Source of the DNA: Bacteroidia bacterium
Lineage (GTDB): Bacteria; Bacteroidota; Bacteroidia; NS11-12g; UBA955
Length of the DNA stretch: 64,000 nt
NCBI GenBank assembly: GCA_023653095.1
Contig: JAMNXP010000001.1
Span: 62,001-126,000, forward strand
Reading direction: 5' to 3'
Numbering within the stretch: the stretch's first letter is position 1; every line of letters begins with the position of its first letter. This document shows positions 46,313-55,400 of the stretch, in pieces. A model generated the notes under the pieces. That model did not search any database, had not been told where the DNA came from, and saw only the letters and a program-made list of their open reading frames with translations. Position numbers and translations under genes: made by a program.

Positions 46313-48025
46313 TTAAAACAAACCAAGTGAAATACCACCCATGACCGTTATTCCATAGTTGGGCATTCCATACCACATTTGGTAATTCTTGTTTAGTAGA
46401 TTGCTTCCTTGAATCCAGATTCTTCCTTTTTCCTTGAAACGATAATCAATTCGGGCATGAAGATCTAAAACGCTTCCTACAGGATCAACCTTTACCTTGT
46501 TACTTTCAAGGAGTATTTGATTGTTCCTGTTACCCATGCCGGTCAATCCCACTTTGATTTTAACGGTTTCAATAGGAGTGAAATGTGCGGTGACGTCATA
46601 CATGAGGCTAGGTAAGTGCCAATAAACATCGTCAGAACCATAATTCAATACCTTCAAGTTTCCGCTTACCTTGATTTTTTCTCCGAGTAAATATTCTGCA
46701 CCTACTCTAAAATACACCGTAGAAATGGTGTTATAGACAGCTTTAAGTCCTCTAAGTGAATCAATGTTGCTGCGAAGGGTATCTGCTTTGTTAGAAACCG
46801 AAGCAAACATCAATTGATCAATGATTGAGTTTCCACCAAAATCCATATAGAACAGTGACTGATTTGAGATTTTGCCCTTAATTCCAACGAAAACATTATA
46901 CTGTTCGTAAGAATTTTTCAATAGTTGATTTTCGATAAAGAAAGGCATTTGATCATGAATTCTTCTTATGCTGTTCTTACGCAATCCGCCGTCAAATCCT
47001 CCATACAACTTCATCTCCAATCCGGTAATTCCTTTTTCAAATTCAATATGAGCATTCACATAAGTCTTACTTGAAGCACTATCGAGGGTATTTTGAACGT
47101 GGTTTACATTGATGCCTCCAATTACGTTGAAATCAGTTGGCTTGTGGTAAAACTTTACGCGGGGAAGAACATCAATAAATAACTGGTTGTTTTTTTGAGC
47201 TAGTCCTGTGTCACTGTGTTGGTTACTCTGGATGAAATTCGTTGATAGGTCACCGAATAGAGAGAATTTCGATAATTTGGAGTTGAATCTGAGGGTAGAT
47301 GCAAGTTCCATTTCTTGGTGTTTGAAATTGGTTTCAAACAATTGAGCAGAATTTAACCACTTGAATTCAGGCTTCTTTCTGTTTGCCAAAGAAATATAAT
47401 CTATGTTAAAGCCATAGTTTTGAGCTATTTTACCATTTTCACTGATGGAAAAGACTCTTTCAGAATTTAACTCTTGGGAAATGCTGGTATCTTTTCCAAA
47501 AAACGTGTGCAAGTCTCTGTGATAGTATAATCGGGTAGTGACACTAGAATTGTTGAAAAACCTAGATCCATTCATGTCGACCCTGGTATTTCCCACCTTT
47601 TGATCTCTAACAACGTTGTTGGCATTAAAATGTTGAGCCGACAGATTATAAGCCCATTTATTGTTAGGTCTGTTTGATAGATAAATCTCGCCCAATAAAT
47701 GTGAGTTGTTACCAGCACCTAAGCGGAGGTAATTCGACAAATAAATGCTGTCTTGGCTTCTCTCTTTGATGATTTCTGGGGATATATTTTGGATGTATTT
47801 CTGAGTTGTCCACGAAAACTGTGGCGTTTTGAAATCAATATTAATCTTGGGCGCTTCGGTTTGAGGAACGGCAGGCTCAATATTGATTCGAGAAGCAGAT
47901 ATCAACTTGATGTTTGTACCAGAAACCACATCTCTACTGCTATTTTCGAAGCCTTTAGGTTTGTCGCCTTGCGCCATCAATTGCCCTGTGCATAGAGCGA
48001 ATACAGAAATTATCGCGTATTTCAT
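46313..48025 (-). CDS. Outer-membrane beta-barrel protein (TonB-receptor-like, no plug seen)
   Basis: 570 residues. Signal peptide MKYAIISVFALCTGQLMA. The mature protein is a series of amphipathic beta strands (WAYNLSAQHFNAN, TTRLYYHRDLHTFFG, LFIDVLPRVKFYHKPTDFNVIGGINVNHV, IKVSGNLKVLNYGSDDVYWH), and ends in LHARIDYRFKEKGRIWIQGSNLLNKNYQMWYGMPNYGITVMGGISLGLF. That tail closely resembles the end of TonB-dependent receptors, with a terminal Phe. There is no recognisable plug domain, only about 60 residues before the first strands. It may be a receptor-derived barrel. It heads the run with the HU-SPOR and TonB-like genes. Substrate unknown. Confidence 0.78.
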   Translation of the reverse strand: MKYAIISVFALCTGQLMAQGDKPKGFENSSRDVVSGTNIKLISASRINIEPAVPQTEAPKINIDFKTPQFSWTTQKYIQNISPEIIKERSQDSIYLSNYLRLGAGNNSHLLGEIYLSNRPNNKWAYNLSAQHFNANNVVRDQKVGNTRVDMNGSRFFNNSSVTTRLYYHRDLHTFFGKDTSISQELNSERVFSISENGKIAQNYGFNIDYISLANRKKPEFKWLNSAQLFETNFKHQEMELASTLRFNSKLSKFSLFGDLSTNFIQSNQHSDTGLAQKNNQLFIDVLPRVKFYHKPTDFNVIGGINVNHVQNTLDSASSKTYVNAHIEFEKGITGLEMKLYGGFDGGLRKNSIRRIHDQMPFFIENQLLKNSYEQYNVFVGIKGKISNQSLFYMDFGGNSIIDQLMFASVSNKADTLRSNIDSLRGLKAVYNTISTVYFRVGAEYLLGEKIKVSGNLKVLNYGSDDVYWHLPSLMYDVTAHFTPIETVKIKVGLTGMGNRNNQILLESNKVKVDPVGSVLDLHARIDYRFKEKGRIWIQGSNLLNKNYQMWYGMPNYGITVMGGISLGLF

Positions 48026-48142
48026 TCAATTACAAAATTCACGATTATATAATTGTACTTGTACCCCGAAATTCTCGTTGTCTATAAAACTAAACAAGTA
48101 CAATAATGTCGCTGAATACTTTGAAAAAAATCAACGAATGCC

Positions 48143-48172
48143 TTGTTTAATTGCAAATTATGGTTAACTTTG
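48143..48172 (+). promoter_or_regulatory. rplU-rpmA promoter
   Basis: TTG (48143-48145), 19-nt spacer, TAACTTTG (48165-48172), a consensus match, 15 nt before the rplU ATG. Confidence 0.82.
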
Positions 48173-48187
48173 CAGCCCAATTTCGTC

Positions 48188-48496
48188 ATGTACGCTATAG
48201 TAGAAATCGCAGGAAGACAATACAAAGTGCAGGAGAATTCCTACCTTATTGTCAATCGTCTCGAGGCTGAACAAGGTTCAACCATTGAGTTTGATAAAGT
48301 TCTTTTCATAGGTGGAGATCAAGTAAAAGTAGGTCAGCCTACTGTTTCTGGTGCTAAGGTTTCTTGCACCGTAACCAACCATGGAAAAGGTGATAAGGTA
48401 ATCATTTTCAAAAAGAAAAGAAGAAAAGGTTACAAAGTAAAAAACGGTTTCAGACACTACTTGACCCGTTTGAGAATCGAAAAAATTACTGCTTAA
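48188..48496 (+). CDS. rplU: 50S ribosomal protein L21
   Basis: 102 residues from ATG 48188; the track start at 48143 is the TTG of the -33 box. Motifs: MYAIVEIAGRQYKVQENSYLIVNRL, VLFIGG, KVIIFKKKRRKGYKVKNGFRHYLTRLRIEKI. It binds 23S rRNA domain V region in the large subunit. rpmA follows after 20 nt, the standard pair, under the shared promoter at 48143-48172. Confidence 0.98.
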   Translation: MYAIVEIAGRQYKVQENSYLIVNRLEAEQGSTIEFDKVLFIGGDQVKVGQPTVSGAKVSCTVTNHGKGDKVIIFKKKRRKGYKVKNGFRHYLTRLRIEKITA

Positions 48497-48516
48497 TCAA
48501 TTAATACGAAAAGAAA

Positions 48517-48777
48517 ATGGCACATAAAAAAGGAGCTGGTAGTACCAAAAACGGTCGTGAGTCACACAGTAAAAGATTGGGTGTTAAAATTTACGGTGGC
48601 CAAATCGTAAAAGCAGGTAACATCATCGTTCGTCAACGCGGTACTAAGCACCACGCAGATGTTAACGTTGGAATTGGTAAAGATCATACCTTGTTTGCAT
48701 TGTCAGACGGTATCGTTCAATTCAGCAAAGGTAAAAACGGCAGAAGTTTCGTTTCTGTAGTAGAAGCCCAAGCTTAA
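48517..48777 (+). CDS. rpmA: 50S ribosomal protein L27
   Basis: 86 residues. N-terminus [29 protein letters not shown] is the conserved L27 opening without the cleavable Firmicutes extension, then [32 protein letters not shown]. Its N-terminal arm reaches the peptidyl-transferase centre. Second gene of the rplU operon, followed by a strong terminator. Confidence 0.98.
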   Translation: MAHKKGAGSTKNGRESHSKRLGVKIYGGQIVKAGNIIVRQRGTKHHADVNVGIGKDHTLFALSDGIVQFSKGKNGRSFVSVVEAQA

Positions 48778-48795
48778 TTCATTGAAATAATTCTG

Positions 48796-48831
48796 AAAAG
48801 CCGTGCTTCTTTAGGTTGCACGGCTTTTTTG
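48796..48831 (+). terminator. Terminator of the rplU-rpmA operon
   Basis: Perfect 11-bp stem AAAAGCCGTGC/GCACGGCTTTT with an 11-nt loop and a T run, 18 nt after rpmA. Confidence 0.9.
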
Positions 48832-48881
48832 CATTAAGACTTTTTGTATAATCGTATTTATAAACTAATTATCCATCCTAA

Positions 48882-49400
48882 ATGAGCAATCTCACCGTAA
48901 AAATCCCCCAAGACTCTTTCACCCAAATGAATGAAATTGTTTTACCAAACGATACCAATACCCTTCACAATTTAATGGGAGGTAAAATGCTCCACTGGAT
49001 GGATATTTGTGCTGCAATAGCAGCTCAAAAACACAGCAATAAAATAGTAGTTACCGCAGCTGTTGATTCTGTGTCTTTCAAAGAAGCAATCAAACTTGGT
49101 GATGTGGTGACCTTAAATGCATATGTTACACGTTCATTCAATTCGTCTATGGAAGTGTTTATTGAAGTATGGACTCAAAACATCCCCACAGGAGAGAAAA
49201 TAAAATCAAATGAAGCTTATTACACCTTTGTTGCTCTAGACAGCAGACATCGTCCTACCCCAGTAGCAGCTATTGAGCCACAGTCAGATATCGAAAAAGA
49301 GAAATATGCTGGCGCTCTGCGCCGTCGACAAGTACGTTTGATACTAGCGGGTAAAATGAAGCCGGAAGATGCTCAGGAACTGAAAAACCTGTTTCTTTAA
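48882..49400 (+). CDS. Acyl-CoA thioesterase (hotdog fold, YciA/BFIT type)
   Basis: 172 residues. The hotdog signature is QMNEIVLPNDTNTLHNLMGGKMLHWMDICAAIAAQKHS, with the Asn-x4-Gly-Gly and catalytic Asp (WMD) typical of the YciA/Acot family, then VDSVSFKEAIKLGDVVTLNAYVTRSFNSSMEVFIEVW. It hydrolyses acyl-CoA to free acid and CoA in the cytosol. Single gene, convergent with the dioxygenase 4 nt away. The chain-length preference cannot be read. Confidence 0.92.
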   Translation: MSNLTVKIPQDSFTQMNEIVLPNDTNTLHNLMGGKMLHWMDICAAIAAQKHSNKIVVTAAVDSVSFKEAIKLGDVVTLNAYVTRSFNSSMEVFIEVWTQNIPTGEKIKSNEAYYTFVALDSRHRPTPVAAIEPQSDIEKEKYAGALRRRQVRLILAGKMKPEDAQELKNLFL

Positions 49401-49403
49401 GAA

Positions 49404-50351
49404 TTATTTAATCAATCCAATTTCAGTTAGTCGCTGAATCAAGAATTCATTTGCGGTGCAGTCATCGTACTTCTTTGGGTTTTCTGAAGTGATACAAGAC
49501 TCAAGGCAATCTAATCTTACTTCTGGTCTTGGATGTAAAAAGAAGGGAATACTAAACCGCGGCTCGTGCCATTTTTCTTGAGGTGGATTCACTACTCTGT
49601 GCGTAGTGCTACGAAGTTTATCATTGGTTAATCGTTGCAAGATATCACCTACGTTGACCACAATATGGTTTTCAACTTCGGTTACAGGGATATATTGTCC
49701 TTGTTTATTTAAAACTTCCAGTCCCTCGGCAGAAGCGCCCACCAATAAGGTGATAAGATTAATGTCTTCATGTTCCCCAGCTCTAATAGCGTTTTTAGGG
49801 TCAGAAGTAATAGGAGGGTAGTGAATGGCTCTCAATATAGAATTGCCATTGAAGATTCTCTCGTCAAAATAAAACTCATCCAAGCCTAAATAAAGGGCAA
49901 TGGCTTGTAGCATAGTTTTTCCGGTAGATTCTAAAGACTGATAAATTTCTTTTCCTGACTCGTTGAATGCTGCTAATTCTTCAACCCATTTATTTTTAGG
50001 AAATTGGGGAGGATTTGGGTCTGAGGCATCAAAGTATTGGCCAAAGTGCCAAAACTCTTTTAGATCACCCGTATTACGATCTTTTGCGTGTTCCTTACCA
50101 AAGCCGGTGTAACCGCGTTGTCCGCCGCCTGCAGTATCATCGTATTTCAGTTTTATTTCCAATGGAAGACGAAAGAAATCTTCTACTGATTTATATAAAT
50201 TTTTAAGGATTGATTCGGGAATGCCATGATTTCGGATGGCTACGAAGCCAATCTCTTCATAGGCTTTACCTAAGCTTGAAACGAACTGTTTTTTTTCTTC
50301 TTCGTTGCCAGCAACAAAATCAGATAAATCAAGTTTTGGAATTTCGTACAT
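49404..50351 (-). CDS. 2OG-Fe(II) dioxygenase of the isopenicillin N synthase family
   Basis: 315 residues. N-terminal DIOX_N region (IPKLDLSDF, FVSSLGKAYEEIGFVAIRNHGIP) and a jelly-roll catalytic part with the iron ligands: His and Asp in AGEHEDINLITLLVG, second His in LRSTTHRVVNPP, and the 2-oxoglutarate-binding Arg-x-Ser in EPRFSIPFFLHP. These enzymes oxidise small molecules; bacterial members of this clade are rarely assigned a substrate. The gene stands alone, with convergent neighbour downstream. A TAACTTCG sequence 5 nt before the ATG is one base from the -7 consensus. Confidence 0.9.
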   Translation of the reverse strand: MYEIPKLDLSDFVAGNEEEKKQFVSSLGKAYEEIGFVAIRNHGIPESILKNLYKSVEDFFRLPLEIKLKYDDTAGGGQRGYTGFGKEHAKDRNTGDLKEFWHFGQYFDASDPNPPQFPKNKWVEELAAFNESGKEIYQSLESTGKTMLQAIALYLGLDEFYFDERIFNGNSILRAIHYPPITSDPKNAIRAGEHEDINLITLLVGASAEGLEVLNKQGQYIPVTEVENHIVVNVGDILQRLTNDKLRSTTHRVVNPPQEKWHEPRFSIPFFLHPRPEVRLDCLESCITSENPKKYDDCTANEFLIQRLTEIGLIK

Positions 50352-50411
50352 GTTGCGAAGTTAACATTAACATGACGAACCAGCAACGGCAAAATCTGAA
50401 GAATCTGACGA

Positions 50412-50642
50412 TTATAATGAGTGATTGGCTTCCAATGAAACCTCTTCTAATACAATATTTAAACTGGTGGGATGTGGATTTTGAAAATTTGTCATAGAAC
50501 TTCTTAAAAGTTGAAGTTCGTGAATAAATTCTTGCCAGTCTAGTCTGTTACTGATATTAACTTGAATATAATCAGTTACTTCGGGGCTGCTTTCATTGTA
50601 AAAATAAGAGATGAGATCAGTTTCGGTAATGTTTATATTCAT
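50412..50642 (-). CDS. Small acidic protein downstream of the sigma factor (possible regulator)
   Basis: 76 residues, starting MNINITETDLISYFYNESSPEVTDYIQ. No membrane segment, no cysteine; helical and acidic in the first half. It begins 45 nt after the sigma-factor stop on the same strand and is likely co-transcribed. Short cytoplasmic proteins that follow ECF sigma genes in Bacteroidota are sometimes anti-sigma-like; the opening EDLI/YFYNE-type segment recalls the N-terminal anti-sigma helix region, but I cannot confirm it. It could equally be a hypothetical protein unrelated to the sigma factor. Confidence 0.62.
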   Translation of the reverse strand: MNINITETDLISYFYNESSPEVTDYIQVNISNRLDWQEFIHELQLLRSSMTNFQNPHPTSLNIVLEEVSLEANHSL

Positions 50643-50687
50643 AGATTTCCGTCTTTAATACAACACAAGAACGGAAGAAATATGAAA

Positions 50688-51272
50688 TTATTTTACCCTT
50701 ACGCTATTTTTTTCCATCATTTTTCTCAAGTTCATGATGGCATAGTGCATTCTTCCAATACAAGTATTGATGTTTGTGTCGGTGATTGCAGCAATTTCTT
50801 TAAAGCTGAGGTCTGCGTAATTTCTGAGTATCAAGACTTCTTTCTGTTCTATGGGAAGCTGATGAATCAGTTTAGTGAGCATTGATTTTTCATCATTCTC
50901 AATCTGTATATCTTCCTGAGATTTATCAAAAACCATCAGGGTTTCAAAAATATCATAACCCTCAGAGTTTACTACTGATGGCAATCTTTTGCGTTGTCTA
51001 ATGGAATCAATAGCGAGATTTCGAGCAATGCGAAGTGCCCAAGGTAGGAATTTATCTTCGTGATTGTATTTACCTGCTCTAATCTGATGAATAACTTTAA
51101 TGAAAGTTTCCTGGAAGATATCTTCAGCAATATAACGATCATTTACAACGTTCAAAATAGAACTGAAGATGCGTTGTTTATGACGCTTCATAAGTGTTTC
51201 AAATGCAATTTGACTTCCTTCAACGTAACGTTGAATCAATACGCCATCAGCTAAAATAGACTTAGTCATCAT
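50688..51272 (-). CDS. RNA polymerase sigma factor, ECF-type sigma-70
   Basis: 194 residues. Region 2: YVEGSQIAFETLMKRHKQRIFSSILNVVNDRYIAEDIFQETFIKVIHQ and FLPWALRIARNLAIDSIRQRKR (-10 recognition). Region 4: IHQLPIEQKEVLILRNYADLSFKEIAAITDTNINTCIGRMHYAIMNLRKMM (-35 recognition). Regions 1 and 3 are absent, as in ECF factors. Start ATG 51272 or 51269 (ATGATG) is fixed by a strong Shine-Dalgarno (AGGGAGGT) 5 nt upstream, unusual for this phylum. A 76-residue protein follows on the same strand. No membrane anti-sigma gene is adjacent, so the control is unclear. Confidence 0.92.
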   Translation of the reverse strand: MMTKSILADGVLIQRYVEGSQIAFETLMKRHKQRIFSSILNVVNDRYIAEDIFQETFIKVIHQIRAGKYNHEDKFLPWALRIARNLAIDSIRQRKRLPSVVNSEGYDIFETLMVFDKSQEDIQIENDEKSMLTKLIHQLPIEQKEVLILRNYADLSFKEIAAITDTNINTCIGRMHYAIMNLRKMMEKNSVRVK

Positions 51273-51276
51273 AGAT

Positions 51277-51284
51277 ACCTCCCT
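51277..51284 (-). promoter_or_regulatory. Strong Shine-Dalgarno of the sigma-factor gene
   Basis: AGGGAGGT on the minus strand, with GGAGG 5 nt from the ATG. I checked about ten other gene starts in the window and found none comparable. Bacteroidota ribosomes mostly ignore such sites because the anti-SD is occluded, so this probably has a regulatory meaning. Confidence 0.75.
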
Positions 51285-51333
51285 GTTAAGTTTAAATACA
51301 AAAAATAGGTTTAGGTAAAGATGTGTCTTATAG

Positions 51334-51357
51334 GCGTTTTGTGATTATTTAAAACGC
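51334..51357. repeat. Inverted repeat upstream of the sigma-factor gene
   Basis: GCGTTTT-N10-AAAACGC, perfect 7-bp arms, about 60-85 nt upstream of the sigma ATG and 45 nt past the fmt stop. No T run follows on either strand, so an operator is more likely than a terminator. Confidence 0.4.
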
Positions 51358-51402
51358 AAGGTATAAAAACAAAAATGAAAAAACAAAGAAAAATAAAAAA
51401 AA

Positions 51403-52341
51403 TTACAGCCTCAACCCATTTATAAAATCAGATGATTTCATTTTTGGTTTTCCAGGTAATTGTAATTCAATGACTTCAATATAAGAATCAGCTGTCTTTA
51501 CAAATAATCGTTTAGATATTATATAAAATGAGTCGCCCAATGATAAATGGTTCTGATTCTGAATATTCTGAAATATTGATTCTGATAATAGTTGGCAAAC
51601 AAGCAATTTAAGGTCACCCCAAGGACTTTTTATCCAAGCCCCAGGATAATAACTCAAGCCTCGAACTTTATTGTAAAAATCAGTGGAATTCAAGGTGGTT
51701 TGTAATTCGCAAAAATCCCTAAAAATCTTTGGCGCTAATTTGGGATTTTCACTTATAATTTGTGGGGATGCTGGGGTTTTGTCTCGGAACTGTTCAATGG
51801 TTTTAACAGTAGAAACGATGGTTTTAGCACCCAATATCATCAGTTTATCGTGCAGTGAAGTAGCATTTTCTGTCTGTGTAATTTCTATACTATCGCGATG
51901 TATGATATCTCCCGTATCAATTTCATGTTTTAAAAAAAATGTGGAAACCCCAGTCTGTGTTTCTCCGTTTATTATTGCATGATTGATAGGCGCCGCTCCC
52001 CGATAGTCAGGAAGTAAGGAAGCATGCAAGTTAACAGTTCCTAATTTGGGGGCACTCCATATGACTTCCGGGAGCATTCTAAAGGCAATGACTACTCCTA
52101 AATCTACATTTAATGTTTTAAACTGTTCAATGAAATCTGTAGATTTTAACTTCTCGGGTTGCAAAATAAATAGGCCCAAATCTAGAGCTGTTTTTTTTAC
52201 ATCAGACATTTGCAATTTTTGTCCTCTGCCAGCCGGCTTATCGGGAGCGGTAATCACAGCCGAAATGTCAAAACCAGCTTCAAAGAGTGATTTTAAAGAT
52301 TCAGCTGCAAATGCAGGAGTTCCAAAAAAGGCAATTTTCAT
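51403..52341 (-). CDS. fmt: Methionyl-tRNA formyltransferase
   Basis: 312 residues, the family length. It formylates initiator Met-tRNA from 10-formyl-tetrahydrofolate. Motifs: MKIAFFGTPAFAAESLKSL, VITAPDKPAGRGQKL, GVVIAFRMLPEVIWSAPKLGTVNLHASLLPDYRGAAPINHAIINGE (catalytic Asn/His/Asp region; motif HASLLPDYRG), TGDIIHRD, and the C-terminal OB-like domain with NKVRGLSYYPGAW. Its promoter ends 4 nt before the ATG, so the mRNA is probably leaderless. Confidence 0.97.
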   Translation of the reverse strand: MKIAFFGTPAFAAESLKSLFEAGFDISAVITAPDKPAGRGQKLQMSDVKKTALDLGLFILQPEKLKSTDFIEQFKTLNVDLGVVIAFRMLPEVIWSAPKLGTVNLHASLLPDYRGAAPINHAIINGETQTGVSTFFLKHEIDTGDIIHRDSIEITQTENATSLHDKLMILGAKTIVSTVKTIEQFRDKTPASPQIISENPKLAPKIFRDFCELQTTLNSTDFYNKVRGLSYYPGAWIKSPWGDLKLLVCQLLSESIFQNIQNQNHLSLGDSFYIISKRLFVKTADSYIEVIELQLPGKPKMKSSDFINGLRL

Positions 52342-52345
52342 GGTG

Positions 52346-52373
52346 CAAAGGTAGGTTTTTGCATTTTTCGCAA
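52346..52373 (-). promoter_or_regulatory. fmt promoter (predicts a leaderless mRNA)
   Basis: Minus strand TTG (52373-52371, within TTTTTG), 17-nt spacer, TACCTTTG (52353-52346). Only 4 nt separate the -7 box from the ATG. Confidence 0.75.
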
Positions 52374-52443
52374 AAACTTCTGACCCAAATTTAACGTCTA
52401 AGTAGGTGATCTTAGATGAAGAAGTACGAAATTTGATTTTTTA

Positions 52444-55400
52444 ATGAGCCTAAAAGGTTGGTATATATGGGTGTTTGCATGTTTGATTTCGGTCAATGCG
52501 TTTGCCGTTGATGGCACTAAACCCCAATTTATTCCAAATCAGAATCAATATTCTGATCAAGTCATCGCAAAATTGCCTCTGAATTTCGGACAATTATGGT
52601 TTACCAAGTCAGGTGTGTGGATTCAATTGCTCCAAGAAGAAGAACTTGATAGACTACACGATAAAACAATTGATCAATCAACACTGAATTCTGATGTTGT
52701 TCATTTAGAGTTTTTAGGTGCTAATCTTTCCAATTATCATTTTGAAGGAGATTCTTCCCTTGAAATTTATAATTTCATTAAAGGAAATAATCCCCAAAAA
52801 TGGGTCTCAAATGTCAAAAAGCGAGAAGTAATTCTATTCAAGAATGTGTATGATGGGGTAGACCTTGAGTTTAAATGTACCAATTCCGGCATCAAATATA
52901 ATTGGTTGGTACATAACTCTAAGAACTTTGATTGGTTGAAGAATATAAGGTATCGATTTGAAGGTGCTCAAGTGCAATTGGTGCACAATAAGAAAATAAA
53001 GATCAATTCCAATCACCATGAATTTTCTGAAAGTATACCATTGGTGTATTTTGTAAATCAAGAAGGTCAAAAAACTGTAGAACAACTTCACTACAATATT
53101 GATAACAACATTATTTCGTATCAATGGGGAGGGTCTGACGCTCAACTTGAAAACATTAACAATGAATTGAATTCAATTTCAAATTCCGACTTGGTCATTG
53201 ATCCCATTCTTGTTTTTAGCACTTATTCAGGTTCATTTGCTGATAATTTTGGTTGTACGGGCACCTATGATGATTTGGGTAATGGTTATTCAGGTGGAAC
53301 CGTTTTTGACCTTGGATTACCAACCACTGCCGGAGCAATTCAGTTAAATTTTGGTGGAGGAGAAGATGAGAATTTAGGATATGGAGGTAGTAGAGATGGA
53401 GCAATATTAAAGTTCAATCAAAGCGGTAGTCAACTTCTCTATTGTACTTATCTAGGAGGCTCCGGTAATGAGCAACCTCATAGTATGGTAGTAGATTCCT
53501 TGAACAACTTGTTTATCATGGGTTCTACCACAAGTTTGGATTTTCCCATGATTACAAGTCCCAAACCCTACAATCATCTGCCCAATTTTGGATATGAGTT
53601 TTTTGTGGTAAAATTGAATTCTATAGGCACTCAATTAAGGGGTTCTACTTTTGTAGGTGGTACTAAAATGGATGCTGTTGGTGCTGATCGATCCACACAA
53701 GATGTCAATGATTTTCCACTGCTGTATAATTATGCAGATGAATTTAGAGGAGAAATAATTACCGACAACAAAAACGTTTACATTGGCGGGTTTACCTACT
53801 CCAATGACTTTCCAAACACCATTGAATCTTTACCAATTGTTGGTCCCAAATTGAGCGGTGTAGTATTCTCTTTAGATGGTAACTTATCAAGTTTACGTTG
53901 GTCAAGGCTAATATATTCTTCAGACAACTCGTATACTGCTATCTATGGAATTGCATTGGGTGATTCTGGTGATATTTACGCTACCGGTGGTACCAATGGA
54001 AAGCAATTTCCGAGTAAATATGGATTAAAATGGATCAATAATTTCATTGGTGATGTAGATGGTATTATTCTAAGATTAACCACCAATAACGGTAGTTTAC
54101 TTTCGGGTAGATACTATGGCACCAACTCCTATGATCAATCGTATTTTGTTCAAACAGATAATTCGGGTAGACCCTATATTTTTGGTCATACCGAAGCCCC
54201 ATTGCCTGTAATTAATGCTGTTTACAACGATCCCAACAAAGGTCAGTTTATTACACGTTTCAATAGATACCTCAATCAAATTGAACTTCAAACTACGTTT
54301 GGTTCAAATACCAATTTACCGAATATAAGTCCGTCGGCATTTTTAGTTGATCGTTGTGAAAGGATATTTATTTCCGGTTGGGGAGGTGCGACAAATAGCT
54401 CACTTTACGATGTGTTTACAGGAAATCCGAAGACTCACCGAAATAAAGGGACAACCAGAAATCTGCCCATAACCGGCGACGCCTATCAAAGGACTACCGA
54501 TGGGAGCGACTTTTATGTTGCTGTTTTTTCTAAGAATATGTATAATCTGGCTTATGCTACTTTTTTTGGAGGTATTACTTCTGCTTCAAAAGAAGCGGAA
54601 GAGCACGTTGACGGAGGAACCAGTAGATTCGACAAAAAAGGCATCATTTATCAGTCAGTTTGTGCCGGCTGCCGACGTAATGGTATTTATCCTACCACAC
54701 CTAATGCCTATTCTAGAATAAATAACAGTTCTAACTGCAACAATGCGTTGTTTAAAATTGACTTTGAGAATTTGAATAAGATTCCTAAAATGAATGACAC
54801 TTTGGTTGAGGTAATTGCCACTCAACCCATTAATTTCACCATGTGGGCCTCCGATCCTGATGTGTTTGATACACTGAGAATAAAAGCTAAATGGTTAAAT
54901 AAAGCGGGTATGTCAGGGTCTGATACAGCAATCATCAATACTTTTGAGGGTATTAATAAGGCTCGATTTGATTTGACTTGGAATACTCAGTGCAGCAGCT
55001 ATTCTAAAGATACCGCTATTTTACAACTCATGATTTTTGATTGTGGTTGCCCAGAAGCAGATACGATATTTAGATTGGTTAAGATAGTGGTTAAAGAACC
55101 ACCCGTGGTAAATCCGCCGGATGCTATTTGTGTTAGTTACGATCGTGTAAATAAGGAAATGAAGGTGGCATGGCCTGCAACTTCGGTGCCTAATGGATTT
55201 TTTAAATATTTCTTACTCGAAAAAACAGATCCACAAGGCAATGTTTCAATTATAGATACCATTAGAAGCGCGAATGCAGGATCATTTTTGGATGGAAATG
55301 TAGTGACACCCAATCTTCAAAATTATTGTTACAAGATTGTGGGTGTTAATATTTGCAACGTTAAAACCAATCCGTTGAATAGTTGGTGTACAGTTAGAGA

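Noticed and set aside
50210-50497. 95-residue plus-strand ORF
   Set aside because: Runs antisense over the dioxygenase start and the small ORF at 50412; Cys- and Arg-rich low-quality translation, no promoter.
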